A stretch of DNA of 64,000 nt from Linum tenue. Its lineage: Eukaryota > Streptophyta > Magnoliopsida > Malpighiales > Linaceae. Both the position numbers and the translations under genes were made by a program. This document shows, piece by piece, positions 60,585 to 64,000 of the stretch; position 1 is the first letter of the stretch; each line of letters opens with the position of its first letter. The stretch covers positions 66,365,703-66,429,702 of the forward strand of contig CAMGYJ010000002.1 in assembly GCA_946122785.1 (NCBI GenBank). Reading direction: 5' to 3'. Under the pieces are notes generated by a model. It saw nothing but the letters and a program-made list of their open reading frames with translations. It made no database searches and was not told where the DNA came from.

Positions 60585-61300
60585 GCTTCTCCCTTGTCTT
60601 GCTCCAAAGGATACTTACCTTTGCCTCCGATCGCCGGTGTCGCAAGATTTGCAGAGTAACCCGAACTTGAACATGTTGATTCTAGCTTCTTTCAGTCATT
60701 CGACGATAGCTTCCATCTAACCCACCTCGCTCAGACACAATTGTTTCACCTCCGTCGGGTTTGGGCCGTGCAACTTCCAAAGCGTTATCAAGTTGGACTT
60801 AGATGGTTGTCGATTGCCTAGCTTCTCTGGAGGTAACGTGGACCGTTTCCGCAACTTTCATAGTTTACAGAGCTTGTGGTTGATCGGTTGTGACTTGCGA
60901 TATACAAATTGCGTCTTTACTATTACGGGAGCTCGCTTGCACCGCTATGCATCTATGGTTTAGATTGTTCCCAACTGAGAGTGGATGCACCAGTGCTAAA
61001 GCTTTATAATGAAAGCTCAGGATACTCGACCACTTGGGTCGTACGATTTGACTTTGCCTAGCCTGGCTAAGGGTCGGATTAGGGTGCAGAGGGAAGTTTT
61101 TTAGGGCAAGACGAGGATTAAGGTCGTTGATTGGTGTTGTAGCCTACTACATGGCTTCCATCATGCTAAGGGGGCAAATATAAGTTTTGCTTTTCTGGAG
61201 GCTCTGTGGCAGAACTGTGGTTTGCTTATGAATATAAGATCATCCTTTCTATGGCTGCAAAGCGTACAAGTCTGTGATCACGAAGAGAGTTACACCATTC
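60585..61300 (+). pseudogene. F-box/LRR-like pseudogene fragment, arm B of inverted repeat
   Basis: Across shifting frames the plus strand gives LDLDGCRLPSFSGGNVDRF, SLQSLWLIGCDL, CSQLRVDAPVLKLYNESSG, then VVDWCCSLLHGFHHAKG and FLEALWQNCGLLMN. Short leucine-rich repeats followed by an S-rule like CSQLRVDAP are typical of plant F-box/LRR and FBD proteins. No F-box start is present and many stops occur. Arm A is its inverted copy; a third partial copy lies at 62440-62650. Confidence 0.5.
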
Positions 61301-61369
61301 AGGATCCAACCAAACCACCACAACTAATTGCTCAAATCTTCTACTCCAAGAATAGTTTCTAGGAAGCTA

Positions 61370-62397
61370 GGCGAATCTAATAGCAAAAAAGAGGAGAAGA
61401 TTCAGCTTCTTACTGGCATACTTACTCGCCCTTCAGCAGTGGCATTGAACCTCTTTAGCAAGAAAGTCTTTGGGTCCATTTGGCCAGGGGGTCTTCCAAT
61501 TCCTGGGGACAGAGAGACATTCACGCATCACAAATTTAGAGAGCATCAAAAGAAGCAAGGTATTAAGTGAATATATTCACGCTAACCAATTCTGAGCCGA
61601 GCAAATTCTCTGTTCCCTCGAAAGTATATAGATCACACTCTTCAAACTACTACGAAAGGGAATGGATAAAAATCAAGCACAAACAATGAGACAGAGAATG
61701 GAGGGAAAACATAAATAACCAACAAGTAATATTTATAGAAATCTAGTTAACCATAGCTCTCCCATAACTAAGCACAACAGTAGCATACTGATGTACATAC
61801 CCGTTGTGGCTAAAATGGCCTCACTTTGGTTGAAGTCGAAGCACTCCTCAAGGCAAGTCCATGTCATCATATACCTGCAAATATACTCACATCAAGTTCC
61901 TCATACACTATGGAACAAAAGAGGGGTGTCAACACGAAAAGTGGAGATAAACAATACCATGATAACTTTGCTATGAAGTAGTTTGTAATAAGCTGCAAGA
62001 GGTCCAACCTGCAATTGACAAGACATTAATTAGGATTTTCATTTCATCTAATATTGATTAAGATGGAACCCAAGCATAAATCAGCTGGTTCTAGAGTTGA
62101 TAAAACAGAAATAAGAAAAAGTTCATCTATAGAGACTGTAGCGTCAGCACATACAACAAGCCACTTACAGATTCACCACTCAGGTTCATATAAGTTTGAG
62201 GCTTTGCAAGGAGAACAGGTGTATCCCCAACGTAACATGCGGACAACAGTGCAACTCCATGAACTTGAACCCAACAAGCATCCTCTCAATGTTTCTGGCT
62301 CAAAAAGGGAGGCGTGAATCAAACCTTCTCCAAACAAAGCTTTGCATTGTACTGAGTTCATTGGAAGTTCTTGCGACTCAGTGAATGCATCAATCAT
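61370..62397 (-). pseudogene. PTH: Peptidyl-tRNA hydrolase pseudogene (chloroplast/mitochondrial type)
   Basis: Exon order on the minus strand: 62397-62325 (MIDAFTESQELPMNSVQ, KALFGEG), about 62250-62169 (YVGDTPVLLAKPQTYMNL), 62008-about 61958 (VGPLAAYYKLLHSKVIM), 61874-about 61802 (YDDMDLP-GVLRLQPK-GH), about 61651-61590 (LKSVIY, then FRGNREFARLRI), and about 61510-61440 (GRPPGQMDPKTFLLKRFNAT). This is the bacterial-type Pth fold, which releases peptides from peptidyl-tRNA in organelles. It is dead: two TGA codons replace residues in the DLPCGVLRLQPKGGHG region, a glycine is changed to F, and the SVIYHF junction has a frameshift. The N-terminal exon with GLGNPG is not found. Confidence 0.85.
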
Positions 62398-62439
62398 CTG
62401 AAAACCTACTGCTCCAGTGAAATGAGAGTTACTACCATG

Positions 62440-62650
62440 GCTTGATGTTGTTGATTGGTGTTGTAGCCTACTACATGGCTTCCATCATGCTAAGGGGGCA
62501 AAGATGAGTTTTGCTTTTCTGGAGGCTCTGTGGCTGAACTGTGGTTTGCTTATGAATAGAAGATCATCCTTTCTACGGCTGCATAGCGTACAAGTCTGTG
62601 TTCACGAAGAGAGTTACACCATTCCGCCTGAAGTGCTCAGTCTACAAAGC
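62440..62650 (+). pseudogene. Third partial copy of the F-box/LRR-like fragment
   Basis: It encodes VVDWCCSLLHGFHHAKG and FAFLEALWLNCGLLMNRRSS, closely matching arm B. Compared with arm B it lacks the LRR part, so the hydrolase exon and the tail of the fragment are adjacent here. Confidence 0.65.
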
Positions 62651-63408
62651 ATACAAGTCTGCAGAAGTCAAATTCCGTTCTGTAAGTTGTTAGCCAAACT
62701 TGCCGTGTTCGGAAGTCACGGCTACAAGTTATACACCTCTTTGGATTGGTTATATAAATGTTGCTGAACTTTCAGGTCATTCACAAACCGGTCATTCAGC
62801 TTTCATTTTTCAGAAACTGAAGTTTGAAATAGCTAACATAACAATCACTTTGTTCATTTCCATTACAATTGCTCAAATTGACAAGATCATTCACAAACCG
62901 GTCATTCACCCAAATTAATAGTAATTTGTCATATAGTCCTTACAGCTGGCTTGGGATAACCTATTTTACTTCATAGCCGATCCAAATAAAGTCGCTGCTC
63001 AACCCTATGCCTACCAACATAACCCCCCTAATTAAAGGGTTTATATGACATTTTTTAATTAACAATCTGACTAGTTGACACACTGATCTCAACAGTTTAG
63101 ATGAAAATTTTAACAGAGACGGATAGCTAGCTGTTGTTTAAAGCGCTAGCTATTCAAAGCTTCAGTGACAAATTAGTTATGGATGATAGTTAAGTAGCAT
63201 ATTTGACAGTGATCCCAAAGTTTGGCAACCATTTTCGTGGATACCTCTCTCAGAACTACTGCAGTGACACAGCGGGACACAAAACTTCCCATTAAGCAAA
63301 CCTGACCTTGATGTGTATATGACAAACTAAATGAGCTAAATCTTAATAGTTTTCATGGTTAGATATAATAGACAAACAGCTAATATGGGAACAAAGATCA
63401 AAGCCCAC
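62651..63408. other. Intergenic DNA, no gene seen
   Basis: A short duplicated phrase (GATCATTCACAAACCGGTCATTCA-type, around 62776 and 62886) is present. No missing hydrolase N-terminal exon was found here. Confidence 0.45.
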
Positions 63409-63653
63409 CTCAACTTTTCCCTTGATTGCAGCAGCAGCTGCAGCATCCTTAATTGCAGAGAGAGCAGCAACAGCAAGCTTCTTAGCCTCATAAGCGTTGT
63501 AATGATAATACATCAGCCAAAGTACGACTTACCCCACGGACAGCAAATCAATAAACCAAATGGCCATAAGCTCGTACCACTTTTCTTTACATGTTTGGGT
63601 TCTGAAGTTGAAGCTGCATTAGCATCTTGCAAAGCGTCCACATTGGAACTCAT
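63409..63653 (-). CDS. Candidate first two exons of an unidentified gene
   Basis: Exon 63653-63591 gives MSSNVDALQDANAASTSEPK plus H and ends at a GTAAAG donor. Exon 63486-63409 begins after an AG and reads AKKLAVAALSAIKDAAAAAA, then IKGKVE, before GTGGGC. The two join in frame. The product is alanine/lysine-rich and not recognised; the next exon is not found. It could instead be chance or a pseudogene. Confidence 0.3.
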
Positions 63654-63889
63654 CCTGAACCACTTTTAACCTCCCTGGAAGACAATAGTCATCAATTCAA
63701 GGCACTAATCGAGAACTCCACCTCATTCACAGAAATGCATCGCAATTTCGCAAGCATTTATAGATTTCTTGAACCAGAGAAAAGGATGTTAACAAGTTGG
63801 AACCAACACTGCAAAAAGCAAGCAAAGCAGAATGGCATTCTTACCAAAAACAGGAATGCAACCAACAACGCAACAAGTAACCCTTATTG

Positions 63890-63945
63890 ATGTTCTAGTT
63901 CTAGTTCTAGTTCGACAGACAGGCAGGCAGACGGACTGACTAACT
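63890..63945. repeat. Short GTTCTA and GACA/GGCA tandem repeats
   Basis: Four GTTCTA units are followed by GACAGACAGGCAGGCAGACGGAC-type units. Confidence 0.8.
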
Positions 63946-64000
63946 AAGGAGTACTACGTATCATATGAGCGAATTTTCCTCCTCCTTTTTTCCAGCTGAT

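Noticed and set aside
1..64000. CRISPR array, operon, integron or phage-like structures
   Set aside because: The window is plant nuclear DNA; no regularly spaced short repeats or prokaryotic gene organisation were seen.

Overview
The window is nuclear DNA of a flowering plant, probably a eudicot. It is AT-rich, its genes carry GT-AG introns, and it holds plant-specific families: a type-A response regulator, a plant matrix metalloproteinase with a GPI-type tail, and a UDP-glucuronate 4-epimerase. Intergenic space is dominated by plant transposon classes (hAT, CACTA, pogo/Emigrant, Tourist-like MITEs, LINE, copia, gypsy). The species cannot be named from the sequence.

Six host genes look usable: a SAM-domain protein (6377-8970, minus, 7 exons), a matrix metalloproteinase (19674-20789, minus, one exon), a small lysine/glycine-rich protein (29011-29274, plus), an aldo-keto reductase (33416-34774, plus, 4 exons), a secreted 529-residue protein of a family often labelled inositol-trisphosphate 5-phosphatase (35256-37879, minus, 7 exons) and a type-A response regulator (54946-56044, plus, 4 exons). 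All spliced models stay in frame from ATG to stop. The left edge carries the 5' part of a UDP-glucuronate 4-epimerase gene with a one-base frameshift. The right end (59.6-62.7 kb) is a mosaic of peptidyl-tRNA hydrolase pseudo-exons and repeated F-box/LRR-like pieces, including a 0.7-kb inverted repeat.

Layout: 1-0.5 kb epimerase; 0.5-6.3 kb transposon-rich; 6.4-9 kb SAM gene; 9.5-17 kb hAT, LINE fragment, intact-ended CACTA element, poly(A) retroposon, CT-rich leader-like DNA and a long-TIR MITE; 17-19.6 kb empty; 19.7-20.8 kb metalloproteinase; 21-28 kb hAT elements and LTR-type repeats; 29-31.4 kb small gene, its duplicated 3' fragment, and gypsy and copia debris; 32-33 kb pogo element; 33.4-37.9 kb reductase and secreted-protein genes; 38-54 kb almost all repeats; 55-56 kb response regulator; 58.6-62.7 kb hAT element and the pseudogene mosaic.

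The genes do not form a pathway; they are ordinary dispersed plant genes. The strongest structural signals are seven nonautonomous hAT elements with exact 8-bp target-site duplications plus one with a single mismatch, three ultra-short poly(A) insertions of 15-22 nt with 14-18-bp target-site duplications, two related pogo elements in opposite orientation, and the pseudogene mosaic.
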